Source: Chromatiales bacterium (GTDB taxonomy: Bacteria; Pseudomonadota; Gammaproteobacteria; CAMYNG01). Taken from it: a DNA stretch of 10,763 nt. The first letter of the stretch is position 1; every line of letters begins with the position of its first letter. The notes beneath the pieces are model-generated. The model was not told the origin of the DNA. It did not search any database and saw nothing but the letters and a program-made list of their open reading frames with translations. The DNA lies in the NCBI GenBank assembly GCA_026990045.1, contig JALSIK010000366.1, positions 1 to 10,763 of the forward strand. The letters run 5' to 3'. A program made the position numbers and the translations under genes. Of this stretch, positions 1 through 6,056 are shown piece by piece.

Positions 1-42
1 CCTCGCCCCTCGCCCCTCGCCCCTCGCCACTCGCCCCTCGCC
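1..42. repeat. Heptanucleotide tandem repeat (CCTCGCC)n
   Basis: Six consecutive 7-base units fill positions 1-42: CCTCGCC four times, then ACTCGCC, then CCTCGCC. The array runs off the left edge, so its full length is unknown. It ends next to the stop codon of the lytic transglycosylase gene. On the minus strand, which is the transcribed sense of that gene, it reads as GGGG runs separated by CGA, so the 3' end of that mRNA could fold into a G-quadruplex. It resembles the short heptameric tandem repeats known between genes in some bacteria. No protein-coding role is apparent. Confidence 0.85.
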
Positions 43-43
43 A

Positions 44-667
44 CTACTCATACCGCCAGTGCCGGTCCAGCACGCGGTAGACCCGGTTGGTGTAGCGGTA
101 GGACCCGGCCGAGCCGTTGTAGCGGGCCAGGGCACGGGTGAGGTTGCCTTTTTCCCTGTCCAGGTAGTAGCGCAGGATGGTGCAGCCCAGGCGCAGGTTG
201 GTGCGGACGTTGAACAGGCTGTCGCCGGGGCGGCCGATCTCCTCGAGCCAGAAGGGCATCACCTGCATCAGGCCCTGGGCGCCGGCGCGGGAGATGGCGT
301 AGCGGTCGAAGCGGCTTTCCACGTGAATCACGGCCAGCACCAGCTCCGGCATGAGCCCGGCGCGGGTGGCCTCATAGTGGACCCGGCGCAGCAGCGCCAC
401 GCGCTCGGCCGGGTCCGGCACGTAGGGCGCCAGCCGCTGCGACATGTCGGTGAGCCACACCTCGGCCTCGAAGCGATCGGTGAAGGAGTCGGTCCCGGCG
501 ATGGCGGCCCGGAGCAGCTCGCGCAGCTCGGGGTCCACCGGCTGGCCGGCGGCCGGCCCCGCGGCCGCCCAGGCCAGGGCCACCGCCGCCAGCAGCCGGC
601 ACCACGGCCGGACCCCGGCGCGGGCGCCCGGCGCCGGGATGCAAGGGATGCAAGGCACGCCCGGCAT
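44..667 (-). CDS. Secreted lytic transglycosylase (SLT domain)
   Basis: This 207-residue protein probably cleaves peptidoglycan glycan strands between MurNAc and GlcNAc in the periplasm, leaving a 1,6-anhydroMurNAc end. A hydrophobic stretch at residues 25-36 followed by an Ala/Gly-rich site near 37-41 looks like a signal peptide. The SLT (family 1) core covers roughly residues 100-205: IHVESRFD holds the likely catalytic Glu117, AISRAGAQGLMQVMP (124-138) is the family signature, and ALARYNG lies near the C-terminus. The ATG at 667-665 overlaps the proS stop codon by one base (TGATG), so translation is probably coupled to proS. No clear Shine-Dalgarno is seen. Residues 6-11 read CIPCIP, from a 9-base direct duplication, which lengthens the region before the signal peptide. 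Family assignment is firm; the specific MltC/MltE/Slt-like subtype is not resolved. Confidence 0.88.
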   Translation of the reverse strand: MPGVPCIPCIPAPGARAGVRPWCRLLAAVALAWAAAGPAAGQPVDPELRELLRAAIAGTDSFTDRFEAEVWLTDMSQRLAPYVPDPAERVALLRRVHYEATRAGLMPELVLAVIHVESRFDRYAISRAGAQGLMQVMPFWLEEIGRPGDSLFNVRTNLRLGCTILRYYLDREKGNLTRALARYNGSAGSYRYTNRVYRVLDRHWRYE

Positions 668-2394
668 CACCGCCCGGCCGCCGCCCGGCCCGCCAGCCGT
701 TCCCGCACGTGGGCCACGACGTGGTCCAGGGGCACGTCCACGCTCCCGGTGTCGCGCCGGCCCTTGTATTCCACCGTGCCCTTTTTCAACCCCCGTTCCC
801 CCACCACGATGCGATGGGGGAGGCCGATGAGCTCCATGTCGGCGAACATCACGCCGGCCCGCTCGCCGCGGTCGTCGAGCAGGACCTCGATGCCGGCATC
901 GGTCAGCTCGCGGTACAGCCGCTCGGCGGTCTCGCGCACCGCCTCCGACTTGTGCGGGTTCATGGGCAGCAGCGCGAGCTGGTAGGGGGCGATGGCCTCG
1001 GGCCAGATGATGCCGCGCTCGTCGTGATGCTGCTCGATGGCCGCCGCCACCACGCGCGAGACACCGATGCCGTAGCAGCCCATGGTCATGACCACCGCAC
1101 GGCCGGACTCGTCCAGCACCGTGGCGTTCATGGCCTCGCTGTACTTCCTGCCGAGCTGGAAGATGTGGCCCACCTCGATGCCGCGGCGGATGACGAGCCG
1201 GCCCCGGCCGTCGGGGCTGGGGTCGCCGTCCACCACGTTGCGGATGTCCGCGGCCTCCGGCTCGGCCAGGTCGCGTCCCCAGTTGACGCCGGTGAGGTGG
1301 AAGCCGTCCTCGTTGGCCCCGCACACGAAGTCGGCCAGGTGGGCGGCGGCGTGATCGACGATGACCGGCAGCGACAGGCCCACCGGGCCCAGGGAGCCGG
1401 GACCGCACCCCACCGCGGCACGGATGGCCTCGGCCTCGGCGAAGCGCAGGGGCGCGGCCACCTGGGGCAGCTTCTCCGCCTTGACCGCGTTGAGCTCGTG
1501 GTCGCCGCGCAGGCACAGGGCCACCAGGCCGCCGTCGGTCCCGTGCACCACCAGGGTCTTGAGGCACTGCGACGGCGCCACCCCCAGGCACCGCGCCACC
1601 TCCTCGATGCTGTGCACGCCGGGGGTGGCCACCCGTTCCATGGCCCGGCCCGGCCCCGGGCGCGGACCGGGCGGCGGTAGGGCCTCGGCCAGCTCCACGT
1701 TGGCGGCGTAATCGCCGGCGTCGGAAAAGGCAATGGCATCCTCGCCCGAGTCGGCCAGCACGTGGAACTCGTGAGACAGGCTGCCGCCGATGGCCCCGGT
1801 ATCGGCCCGCACCGGGCGGAAGTCCAGGCCCAGGCGGGTGAAGATGCGGCAATAGGTCTCGTACATCTGCTGGTAGGTCTCGTCCAGCGAGGCCTGGTCC
1901 AGGTGGAAGGAATAGGCATCCTTCATGACGAACTCGCGCGCGCGCATGACGCCGAAGCGGGGCCGGATCTCGTCGCGGAACTTGGTCTGGATCTGGTAGA
2001 AGTTGGCCGGAAGCTGGCGGTACGAGCGCAGTTCGTGGCGGGCCAGGTCGGTGATGACCTCCTCATGGGTGGGGCCGAAGCAGAACTCGCGCTGGTGGCG
2101 GTCGCGCAGGCGCAGGAGTTCGGGCCCGTACTGGTCCCAGCGGCCCGACTCCTGCCACAGCTCGGCCGGCTGTATCGCGGGCATGAGCACCTCCTGGGCC
2201 CCGGCCCGGTCCATCTCCTCGCGCACGATGCGCTCCACCTTGTGCAGCACCCTCAGGCCCAGCGGCAGCCAGGTGTAGAGGCCGGCCGCCAGGCGGCGGA
2301 TGAGGCCGGCCCGCAGCATGAGCCGGTGGCTGATCACCTCGGCGTCGGCCGGGGTCTCCTTGAGGGTGGCGAGCAGCAGTCGTGAGGCGCGCAT
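667..2394 (-). CDS. proS: Prolyl-tRNA synthetase
   Basis: This 575-residue cytoplasmic class II aminoacyl-tRNA synthetase charges tRNA-Pro with proline. It aligns closely with the 572-residue E. coli enzyme as I remember it, from MRASRLLLATLKETPADAEV onward. The class II core includes motif 1 around EEMDRAGAQEVLMP, motif 2 in FRDEIRPRFGVMRAREF and motif 3 around MGCYGIGVSRVV. Between motifs 2 and 3 lies the bacterial-type insertion domain (about residues 225-400) with CLKTLVV and RGDHELNAVKAEKLPQ, which in this family hydrolyses mischarged Ala-tRNA-Pro. The C-terminal anticodon-binding domain starts near LALLPMN. The start is the ATG at 2394, with GGAAG about 5 bases upstream. A probable promoter lies in the 90-base gap before it. 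The stop overlaps the start of the lytic transglycosylase gene. Confidence 0.98.
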   Translation of the reverse strand: MRASRLLLATLKETPADAEVISHRLMLRAGLIRRLAAGLYTWLPLGLRVLHKVERIVREEMDRAGAQEVLMPAIQPAELWQESGRWDQYGPELLRLRDRHQREFCFGPTHEEVITDLARHELRSYRQLPANFYQIQTKFRDEIRPRFGVMRAREFVMKDAYSFHLDQASLDETYQQMYETYCRIFTRLGLDFRPVRADTGAIGGSLSHEFHVLADSGEDAIAFSDAGDYAANVELAEALPPPGPRPGPGRAMERVATPGVHSIEEVARCLGVAPSQCLKTLVVHGTDGGLVALCLRGDHELNAVKAEKLPQVAAPLRFAEAEAIRAAVGCGPGSLGPVGLSLPVIVDHAAAHLADFVCGANEDGFHLTGVNWGRDLAEPEAADIRNVVDGDPSPDGRGRLVIRRGIEVGHIFQLGRKYSEAMNATVLDESGRAVVMTMGCYGIGVSRVVAAAIEQHHDERGIIWPEAIAPYQLALLPMNPHKSEAVRETAERLYRELTDAGIEVLLDDRGERAGVMFADMELIGLPHRIVVGERGLKKGTVEYKGRRDTGSVDVPLDHVVAHVRERLAGRAAAGR

Positions 2395-2429
2395 GGATCT
2401 TCCGCGTGGTGGTTGTGGATTGCCGGCAG

Positions 2430-2458
2430 ATTGTAGCGGCCGCCCCGGGGCGGGTACA
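2430..2458 (-). promoter_or_regulatory. Putative sigma70-type promoter for proS
   Basis: Reading the minus strand, TACAAT (2435-2430) matches the -10 consensus at five of six positions. A weak TGTACC (2458-2453) lies 17 bases upstream as a -35 candidate. The spacer contains the perfect 14-base palindrome CCGCCCCGGGGCGG (2440-2453), and a second palindrome, GACCGCGGTC, sits just upstream at 2461-2470. The initiation site would be near 2423, giving an mRNA leader of about 28 bases. This fits the 90-base gap between proS and the preceding gene, the only long gap in this minus-strand group. The poor -35 makes the call tentative. Confidence 0.45.
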
Positions 2459-2484
2459 GCGACCGCGGTCCGGCGGGCGCCCCG

Positions 2485-2757
2485 TCAGTCAGGGCGGCCG
2501 GTGAGGGCCTCGGCCTGGATCACGTTGGTGTCGCGGCGCACGCGCACGGTCTCGTAGGGGGTGCCGGGCGGGGGCGGGGTGTCGGTGAGCTGCCAGGCGC
2601 CGGAAGCGTCGCGCCACTTGTAGGCGGTGGTCACGGCGGGATCGGGCAGGGTGGCGCGCACCGGTTCCGGCAGGGCGGGGAACACCTGGTGGCGATAGTA
2701 ATAGAGCAGGCCGCCGGCCACCGCCAGGACCAGGAGGATGTAGACGAGGCGGCGCAT
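2485..2757 (-). CDS. Small membrane-anchored DUF4124 protein
   Basis: This 90-residue protein of unknown function has one N-terminal hydrophobic segment (about residues 4-20, ending in LLYYY) that looks like a signal anchor. A short DUF4124 module follows, recognisable from YKWRDASG, then DTPPPPG and YETV. DUF4124 is a short domain common at the N-terminus of proteobacterial envelope proteins; its biochemical role is not established. The rest would face the periplasm. The gene starts 15 bases after the tautomerase stop with only a weak Shine-Dalgarno, so it is probably in the same transcript. The same module occurs in the protein encoded two genes upstream (3124-3573), so the two look like paralogues. 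Identification rests on the module pattern; function cannot be inferred. Confidence 0.8.
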   Translation of the reverse strand: MRRLVYILLVLAVAGGLLYYYRHQVFPALPEPVRATLPDPAVTTAYKWRDASGAWQLTDTPPPPGTPYETVRVRRDTNVIQAEALTGRPD

Positions 2758-2772
2758 GGAGTCCGCCGGGGT

Positions 2773-3120
2773 TCAGAAGGTGCGCCGGTTCCAGCCCCAG
2801 AGGTGGCGGGCGGCGTCGGCGAACTCGATGTAGGTGCGCCCGGCGGGCACCCCCAGGGCCTCCTCCACCAGGTTGCACAGGCGCTCCGACAGCCCGGCGG
2901 TGCGGTCTTCCGGCAGGCCGATGCTCTTGAGCTCCAGGTAGGCCGCCGGCTCGTCGTTGCCCGCGAAGACCATGGCCAGGGGCGCGGGCTCCAGGGCCAC
3001 CATCACGTAGTTCTCGGACTTGCCCAGGGCCTCGGCCACCTCGCGCGAGGCGCGGCGGGCGAACTCGGCGGCCTGCTCGGGGGCCGGGGGGCGATTGGTC
3101 TGGACCTTGAGGTAGGGCAC
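2773..3120 (-). CDS. MIF-family tautomerase (phenylpyruvate tautomerase-like)
   Basis: This 115-residue protein matches macrophage migration inhibitory factor in length and pattern: MPYLKVQTN at the N-terminus, GKSENYVMV, ELKSIG, then YIEFADA and a C-terminal GWNRRTF. Family members are trimers that use the N-terminal proline, exposed after Met removal, as a catalytic base for keto-enol tautomerisation of phenylpyruvate-like compounds. Pro2 is present, and Lys34 fits the conserved active-site lysine. The tyrosine of the MIF active site (Tyr95 of the mature human protein) appears as Phe in YIEFAD. The Cys-Ala-Leu-Cys redox motif of human MIF is absent (AAYL at 59-62). There is no signal peptide, so it is probably cytoplasmic. 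It starts 3 bases after the upstream DUF4124 stop, without a strong ribosome site, so coupling is likely. Its physiological substrate in bacteria is not known. Confidence 0.88.
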   Translation of the reverse strand: MPYLKVQTNRPPAPEQAAEFARRASREVAEALGKSENYVMVALEPAPLAMVFAGNDEPAAYLELKSIGLPEDRTAGLSERLCNLVEEALGVPAGRTYIEFADAARHLWGWNRRTF

Positions 3121-3123
3121 GGC

Positions 3124-3573
3124 TCAGTCGCAGAAGTCCTTGACCTGCTGCTTGGCCTCTTCCAGCCGGCGCAGGCGCTCCTCGTCGTCCAGGCGCACCG
3201 TGTTACCGTCCTTGTCGGTGATGTAGCGATAGACGGTATAAATCTCCACGTTCTTGCGCGCGATCTCACAGTTCTTGCGCCGCAGCTCCTGGGCCTTGGC
3301 CACCTCGGCCTGGACCTTGGCGTCCTCCTCGCGGGCCTGGGCACCGGCCTCGATCTGCTTGCGCCAGGCCTCTCTCTTCTTGGCCGCCGCCGACGACGGC
3401 GGCCGGGTGCTGCGGCGCGGGGTGCGGATGTACTCGTACTCGCCGCTGGGCGGCGGGGTCTGGGAGTAGGTGACGTTGCCGTCCTCGTCCACGTACTTGT
3501 ACATGCCGGCCTGGGCCGCGGCGGCCAGGAGCCAGGCGGCCAGCACACCGGTGGCGATGGAGTGGGGTTTCAT
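3124..3573 (-). CDS. Secreted DUF4124 protein with coiled-coil tail
   Basis: This 149-residue protein begins with a clear signal peptide (hydrophobic residues about 9-19, likely cleavage after AQA at 22). The mature part starts directly with a DUF4124 module: MYKYVDEDGNVTYSQTPPP (24-42). A charged Arg/Lys/Glu/Ala-rich stretch at about 62-110 should form a long helix or coiled coil. It continues to a conserved-looking C-terminal part with DKDGNTVRLDDEER and two cysteines, Cys102 and Cys148, that could form a periplasmic disulphide. The function of the family is unknown. The ATG at 3573 has GAGG 7 bases upstream, and this is the first gene of the leftward group. A candidate promoter lies at 3618-3646, divergent from ilvB. 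Confidence 0.85.
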   Translation of the reverse strand: MKPHSIATGVLAAWLLAAAAQAGMYKYVDEDGNVTYSQTPPPSGEYEYIRTPRRSTRPPSSAAAKKREAWRKQIEAGAQAREEDAKVQAEVAKAQELRRKNCEIARKNVEIYTVYRYITDKDGNTVRLDDEERLRRLEEAKQQVKDFCD

Positions 3574-3617
3574 GGCGTCACCTCGTACCGTGTCTGCGGC
3601 TGGGGCCCCAAACCCAA

Positions 3618-3646
3618 AGTATTGCAGGGAGATTTGACCCTGTAAA
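3618..3646 (-). promoter_or_regulatory. Putative sigma70-type promoter of the DUF4124-tautomerase group
   Basis: On the minus strand TTTACA (3646-3641) matches the -35 consensus at five of six positions. It is followed after exactly 17 bases by AATACT (3623-3618), which matches the -10 at four of six. Initiation would be near 3611, giving a leader of about 37 bases that contains the GAGG ribosome site. The palindrome TGGGGCCCCA (3601-3610) lies at or just after the predicted initiation site. The element is divergent from the ilvB promoter. Confidence 0.5.
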
Positions 3647-3649
3647 CCG

Positions 3650-3675
3650 GCACCGGCGCCGGCTTCCGCCGGTGC
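3650..3675. promoter_or_regulatory. Perfect 9-bp inverted repeat between divergent promoters
   Basis: GCACCGGCG (3650-3658) and its exact complement CGCCGGTGC (3667-3675) flank an 8-base centre. The right arm overlaps the -35 region expected for ilvB, and the left arm starts 4 bases from the -35 of the leftward promoter. Neither side has a T-run, and the element precedes both transcription starts, so it is not an obvious terminator. A dimeric regulator operator is a reasonable inference; the regulator is unknown. Confidence 0.45.
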
Positions 3676-3701
3676 AATGGGGCCGGGGACGTGCTTATAA
3701 T
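3672..3701 (+). promoter_or_regulatory. Putative ilvB promoter
   Basis: A perfect TATAAT occurs at 3696-3701 with a TG dinucleotide at 3692-3693. The -35 is weak: GTGCAA at 3672-3677, spacing 18, three of six matches. Initiation would be near 3708, leaving about 54 bases of leader before the ilvB GTG. A perfect -10 beside a poor -35 overlapped by an inverted repeat suggests control by a DNA-binding regulator, which is an inference. Confidence 0.55.
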
Positions 3702-3710
3702 ATGCAGTTT

Positions 3711-3730
3711 CTGCCGGAGGTCTCCGGCGG
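3711..3730 (+). other. Stem-loop in the ilvB mRNA leader
   Basis: CTGCCGGA (3711-3718) pairs with TCCGGCGG (3723-3730) around a GGTC loop, with one G-U pair. It would lie only a few bases from the predicted mRNA 5' end and about 20 bases before the AGGAG site of ilvB. No U-run follows, so it is not an intrinsic terminator. It might protect the 5' end or have no function. No Ile/Leu/Val-rich leader peptide is found between this promoter and ilvB. Confidence 0.35.
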
Positions 3731-3761
3731 GCGCGGTCTTCCAGCCGACGAGGAGCATGCA

Positions 3762-5504
3762 GTGGAACTCAGTGGCGCCGAAATCGTGGTCCAGTTCCTG
3801 AAGGACGAGGGCGTGGAATACGTCTTCGGCTATCCGGGCGGGGCCGTGCTGCACATCTACGATGCCCTGTTCCAGCAGGACGACGTGCGCCACATCCTGG
3901 TCCGCCACGAGCAGGGGGCGACCCATGCCGCCGACGGCTACGCCCGCGCCACCGGCAAGCCCGGCGTGGTGCTGGTGACCTCGGGCCCCGGGGCCACCAA
4001 CGCGGTCACCGGCATCGCCACCGCCTACATGGACTCCATTCCGCTGGTGGTGCTCACCGGCCAGGTGCCCACCCCCTTCATCGGCTCCGATGCCTTCCAG
4101 GAGGTGGACGCGGTGGGCATCACCCGGCCCTGCGTCAAGCACAACTTCCTGGTCAAGCGGCGCGAGGACCTGGCCCTGACCCTGAAGAAGGCCTTCTACA
4201 TCGCCACCTCGGGCCGGCCGGGGCCGGTGGTGGTGGACATTCCCAAGGACGTCACCGATCCCAACGTGCGCATTCCTTACGAGTACCCGCGCGAGGTGAA
4301 GATCCGGTCCTACAACCCGGTGGTCAAGGGCCACCCCGGCCAGATCAAGAAGGCCGTGGACCTCATCCTCCAGGCCCGGCGGCCCATGATCTACGCGGGC
4401 GGCGGCGTGATCCTGAGCGAGGCCTCGGCGGAGTTCACGGAATTCGCCCGCGCCCTGGGCTATCCCGTCACCCTGACCCTCATGGGCCTGGGGGCCTACC
4501 CGGCCACCGATCGCCAGTTCGTGGGCATGCTGGGCATGCACGGCACCTACGAGGCCAACATGGCCATGCACGAGTGCGACGTGCTCATCGCCATCGGCGC
4601 CCGCTTCGACGACCGCGTCACCGGCAAGGTGGCCGAGTTCTGTCCCCATGCCCGCATCGTTCACGTGGACATCGACCCGGCCTCCATCGCCAAGAACGTC
4701 AAGGTGGACGTGCCCATCGTGGGCGACGTGAAGAACGTGCTGGCGGACATGACCAGGGAGCTGCGCGCGCGCAAGCAGCAGCCGGACGGCGAGGCACTGA
4801 AACAGTGGTGGGCCCGCATCGACGAGTGGCGCGGCCGCAACTGCCTGCAGTACGACCGCCACAGCAAGCTCATCAAGCCCCAGTTCGTGATCGAGAAGCT
4901 GTACGAGGTCACCGGCGGCGACGCCTACATCACCTCCGACGTGGGCCAGCACCAGATGTGGACCGCGCAGTTCTACAAGTTCGACCAGCCGCGGCGCTGG
5001 ATCAACTCCGGCGGCCTGGGCACCATGGGCTTCGGCATGCCGGCGGCGCTGGGGGTGAAGCTGGCCCATCCGGATGCCACCGTGGCCTGCGTCACCGGCG
5101 AGGCCAGTATCCAGATGTGCATCCAGGAGCTGTCCACGGCCATGCAGTACATGCTGCCCATCAAGATCGTCAACCTCAACAACCGCTACATGGGCATGGT
5201 GCGGCAGTGGCAGGAATTCTTCTACGAGAGCCGTTACTCCCATTCCTACCTGGAGGCCCTGCCGGACTTCGTCAAGCTGGCCGAGAGCTACGGCCACGTG
5301 GGCCTGCGCATCGAGAAGCCGGAAGACGTGGAGGGCGCGCTGCGCGAGGCCTTCGGCATGAAGGACCGGCTGGTGTTCCTCGATTTCATCACCGACCAGA
5401 CGGAGAACGTCTATCCCATGATCGCCCAGGGCAAGGGTCACCACGAGATGGAGCTGGCGCCCCACTGCACGGCGCCGCAGTCCGGCGAGCGGGAGCTGGC
5501 CTGA
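3762..5504 (+). CDS. ilvB: Acetolactate synthase large (catalytic) subunit
   Basis: This 580-residue ThDP- and FAD-dependent enzyme condenses two pyruvates to acetolactate, or pyruvate and 2-oxobutyrate to acetohydroxybutyrate: the first common step of branched-chain amino acid synthesis. The N-terminal ThDP pyrimidine domain (about 1-170) contains FGYPGGAVLHIYDAL and catalytic Glu50 in RHEQGATHAADGYARATG. The central FAD domain is about 190-340, and the C-terminal ThDP pyrophosphate domain about 375-555. The usual GDG...N metal motif reads GEASIQMC (446-453), followed by NLNNRYMGMVRQWQ. The GTG start at 3762 is chosen because AGGAG (3751-3755) lies 6 bases before it and the protein then begins ELSGAEIVVQFL as in homologues; upstream in-frame ATGs at 3672 and 3702 precede or overlap the promoter. 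It overlaps ilvN by one base. Homologues are also named IlvI. Confidence 0.97.
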   Translation: MELSGAEIVVQFLKDEGVEYVFGYPGGAVLHIYDALFQQDDVRHILVRHEQGATHAADGYARATGKPGVVLVTSGPGATNAVTGIATAYMDSIPLVVLTGQVPTPFIGSDAFQEVDAVGITRPCVKHNFLVKRREDLALTLKKAFYIATSGRPGPVVVDIPKDVTDPNVRIPYEYPREVKIRSYNPVVKGHPGQIKKAVDLILQARRPMIYAGGGVILSEASAEFTEFARALGYPVTLTLMGLGAYPATDRQFVGMLGMHGTYEANMAMHECDVLIAIGARFDDRVTGKVAEFCPHARIVHVDIDPASIAKNVKVDVPIVGDVKNVLADMTRELRARKQQPDGEALKQWWARIDEWRGRNCLQYDRHSKLIKPQFVIEKLYEVTGGDAYITSDVGQHQMWTAQFYKFDQPRRWINSGGLGTMGFGMPAALGVKLAHPDATVACVTGEASIQMCIQELSTAMQYMLPIKIVNLNNRYMGMVRQWQEFFYESRYSHSYLEALPDFVKLAESYGHVGLRIEKPEDVEGALREAFGMKDRLVFLDFITDQTENVYPMIAQGKGHHEMELAPHCTAPQSGERELA

Positions 5505-5998
5505 TGCGTCACATCATCTCGCTGCTGATGGAGAACGAGGCCGGCGCCCTGTCGCGGGTGGCGGGGCTGTTCTCGGCCCGGGGCTACAACATCGAGTCGC
5601 TGACGGTGGCGCCCACCGAGGATCCGTCGCTGTCGCGCATGACCCTCGTGACCACGGGCTCGGAGGAGATCATCGAGCAGATCACCAAGCAGCTCAACAA
5701 GCTCATCGACGTGGTCAAGCTGGTGGACCTCACCGAGGGGGCCCACATCGAGCGCGAGCTGATGCTGATCAAGCTGCGCGCACCCGACGCCGAGCGCCGG
5801 GCGGAAATCAAGCGCCTGGCCGACATCTTCCGCGGCCGCATCATCGACGTGACCGACAGCACCTACACCATCGAGCTGACCGGCGACGGCGACAAGCTGG
5901 ACGCCTTCATCGGCGCGGTGGGCGAGGGCGCCATCATCGAGACCGTGCGCACCGGCGCCTCGGGCATCGCCCGCGGCACGCGCAGCCTGCACCTCTGA
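5504..5998 (+). CDS. ilvN: Acetolactate synthase small (regulatory) subunit
   Basis: This 164-residue regulatory subunit binds the large subunit, raises its activity and makes it sensitive to valine feedback. An N-terminal ACT domain spans about residues 3-75, beginning IISLLMENEAGALSRVAGLF and continuing ARGYNIESLTVAP. Asn11, Gly14 and Asn29, positions known from the E. coli IlvH valine site, are all retained, so valine sensitivity is expected. The C-terminal ACT-like domain contains AHIERELMLIK, FRGRIIDVT and LDAFIGAVG. Length matches IlvH (163 residues) rather than the short E. coli IlvN. The ATG at 5504 overlaps the ilvB stop as TGATG, implying coupled translation in a fixed ratio with its partner. 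Assignment is certain; only the symbol (ilvN or ilvH) is a matter of naming habit. Confidence 0.97.
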   Translation: MRHIISLLMENEAGALSRVAGLFSARGYNIESLTVAPTEDPSLSRMTLVTTGSEEIIEQITKQLNKLIDVVKLVDLTEGAHIERELMLIKLRAPDAERRAEIKRLADIFRGRIIDVTDSTYTIELTGDGDKLDAFIGAVGEGAIIETVRTGASGIARGTRSLHL

Positions 5999-6056
5999 GG
6001 CCGGCACGGGACGCGGCGTTCCGCACCAGTTGTTTCATTTGCCTGGGGAACCACAC

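Noticed and set aside
1..42. CRISPR array
   Set aside because: Units are 7 bases with no unique spacers; it is a simple tandem repeat.
3650..3675. Intrinsic terminator at the 9-bp inverted repeat
   Set aside because: It lacks a T-run on both strands and sits upstream of both divergent genes, where no transcript needs ending.
3672..3761. N-terminal extension of acetolactate synthase from ATG 3672 or 3702
   Set aside because: These starts lie upstream of or on the -10 box, have no ribosome site, and add residues not found in homologues. GTG 3762 has AGGAG at ideal spacing.
3757..3801. Out-of-frame ATG at 3757 just before the ilvB GTG
   Set aside because: Only one base separates it from AGGAG, and it reads a short frame with no branched-chain codon run, so it is neither a start nor a leader peptide.
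3570..5465. A 631-codon minus-strand open frame opposite ilvB
   Set aside because: An antisense shadow of ilvB codon structure; the composition (His, Asp, Val, Gly, Leu) is typical of such shadows, with no domain and no ribosome site.
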